From Thermosaccharophagus gerlachensis (GTDB lineage: Bacteria > Armatimonadota > Fervidibacteria > Fervidibacterales > Thermosaccharophagaceae): a DNA stretch of 32,941 nt. Below the pieces are notes generated by a model. It saw only the letters and a list, made by a program, of their open reading frames with translations. It was not told the origin of the DNA and searched no databases. The stretch lies in assembly GCA_041538025.1 (NCBI GenBank), contig JBGOEV010000027.1, positions 1 through 32,941 on the forward strand, given 5' to 3'. The translations under genes and the position numbers were made by a program. Of this stretch, positions 32,389-32,941 are shown one piece after another; within the stretch, counting starts at the first letter, position 1, and the number at the start of each line of letters is the position of its first letter.

Positions 32389-32941
32389 ATGCGTGTGCTT
32401 TGCTCACTGATGACGGTGGTAATGGCGTTTGGAACTGCTTGTGGGGAGGCGATTGTCGGAATTTGGCATGAGCCTTCTATTACACAACAGTTAGGACATG
32501 CTGACCCAAAGTTTTTAGCACAATTGCTTCAGCGGCATGGCTTTCTCACCTGTTTGCTCTCAACCGAAGATTTGGCGAACCCGAAAGTCCTAACGCCACA
32601 AAAAGTCGCCATCGTCATCCTGCCTTACGGCGCATTCTTCCCTGCCGAGGCGGTTGACAACTTCCGACGCTATCTTAAGGCGGGCGGAAGGTTCATCAGT
32701 TTGGGCGGATACGCTTTTGACGAAACACGGGACATGGGACATGGAACACGGGACACGAAACGGGAGGGTGAGGCTTCTGCCGAGCCAAAATGGGAAAAGG
32801 TCGCCCACGGGAAAGTTCAAGTCACTGTCGGTCAAAACCGAATCCGCATCGCTGTCCCAAAAGACGCCCCCGTTGATTGGCATCGTGTCAGAGCCTTTTT
32901 GAATTTGCGCTCAGGTTGGCGCTACTTGCTAACGGGCAAAG
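32389..32941 (+). CDS. Secreted protein with amidotransferase-like domain, cut by window end
   Basis: The frame stays open from ATG 32389 to the last base (184 codons). GGAGGT at 32375-32380 is 8 bases before the ATG, and the upstream enolase-superfamily gene ends 29 bases earlier. The start MRVLCSLMTVVMAFGTACGEA is a signal peptide; FGTAC is a poor lipobox, so ordinary cleavage is more likely. VAIVILPYGAFFPAEAVDNFRRYLKAGGRFISLGGYAFDE (about residues 70-110) resembles the class I glutamine-amidotransferase-like fold that accompanies large secreted glycoside hydrolases. Residues 112-133 come from an in-frame repeat and look inserted. Codons from about 32570 on end more often in C than in neighbouring genes. 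Function beyond this is unknown. Confidence 0.8.
   Translation, partial: MRVLCSLMTVVMAFGTACGEAIVGIWHEPSITQQLGHADPKFLAQLLQRHGFLTCLLSTEDLANPKVLTPQKVAIVILPYGAFFPAEAVDNFRRYLKAGGRFISLGGYAFDETRDMGHGTRDTKREGEASAEPKWEKVAHGKVQVTVGQNRIRIAVPKDAPVDWHRVRAFLNLRSGWRYLLTGK
32722..32786. repeat. Heptanucleotide tandem repeat plus small hairpin, inside a gene
   Basis: Six consecutive 7-base units run from 32722 to 32763: GAAACAC, GGGACAT, GGGACAT, GGAACAC, GGGACAC, GAAACGG. The 42 bases keep the reading frame. Eight bases later GGCTTCTGCCGAGCC (32772-32786) can form a 4-5 bp hairpin. The stretch codes for a charged, low-complexity peptide between two well-ordered segments, as expected of a dispersed repeat that has inserted in frame. 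Confidence 0.7.

Overview
This window is typical bacterial chromosome. It has long ORFs packed tightly in operon-like runs, GGAGGTGA-type ribosome binding sites, and housekeeping genes for tyrosyl- and seryl-tRNA synthetase, lumazine synthase, octanoyl transferase and a MurJ-like flippase. A long CRISPR array, a HerA-type ATPase and large secreted sugar-active proteins with discoidin-like tails suggest a thermophilic, carbohydrate-degrading bacterium, possibly of the Armatimonadota/Fervidibacterota group. That placement is inference from gene content, not a database result. No rRNA, tRNA or intact transposase was recognised.

Layout. (1) 1-1805: CRISPR array with 27 identical 30-nt repeats and 26 complete spacers, open at the left edge, with no cas gene in the window. 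(2) 1806-2326: gene-free flank with a repeat relic, a three-copy GGTCGACTGCA motif and a palindrome. (3) 2327-4344 (+): two glycosyltransferases (GT4, GT2), meeting tyrS (-, 4341-5555) tail to tail with overlapping stop codons. (4) 5679-10959 (+): a small unknown protein, a giant secreted putative glycoside hydrolase and a xylose-isomerase-like TIM-barrel enzyme. (5) 10968-14836 (-): accessory cassette of XRE/ImmA-IrrE regulator-protease, a phage-like helical protein, a HerA-like ATPase and a RusA-like resolvase, fronted by a promoter overlapped by a repeated operator. A ClpP-type protease diverges from it. (6) 15702-17451: RbsD/FucU-like mutarotase (-) diverging from a galactokinase-like GHMP kinase (+). 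(7) 17468-30746 (-): eleven consecutive same-strand genes with overlaps or small gaps. In transcription order they are serS, GT4, MurJ-like flippase, GT4, lipB, a seven-helix membrane protein, ribH, a glucuronokinase-like GHMP kinase, a secreted FAD oxidoreductase with discoidin-like tail, a mannonate-oxidoreductase-like SDR and a URO-D family protein. (8) 30947-32941 (+): an enolase-superfamily dehydratase/racemase, then a secreted protein cut by the window end that carries an in-frame heptanucleotide repeat.

Two themes run through the region. One is sugar handling: surface-glycan assembly (three GT4s, one GT2, a flippase) and processing of sugars and uronic acids (GHMP kinases, mutarotase, SDR, TIM-barrel isomerase, enolase-superfamily enzyme, secreted hydrolase-like proteins). 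The other is genome defence and DNA processing: the CRISPR array and the regulator/HerA/RusA cassette. That cassette is the best candidate for an undescribed system.
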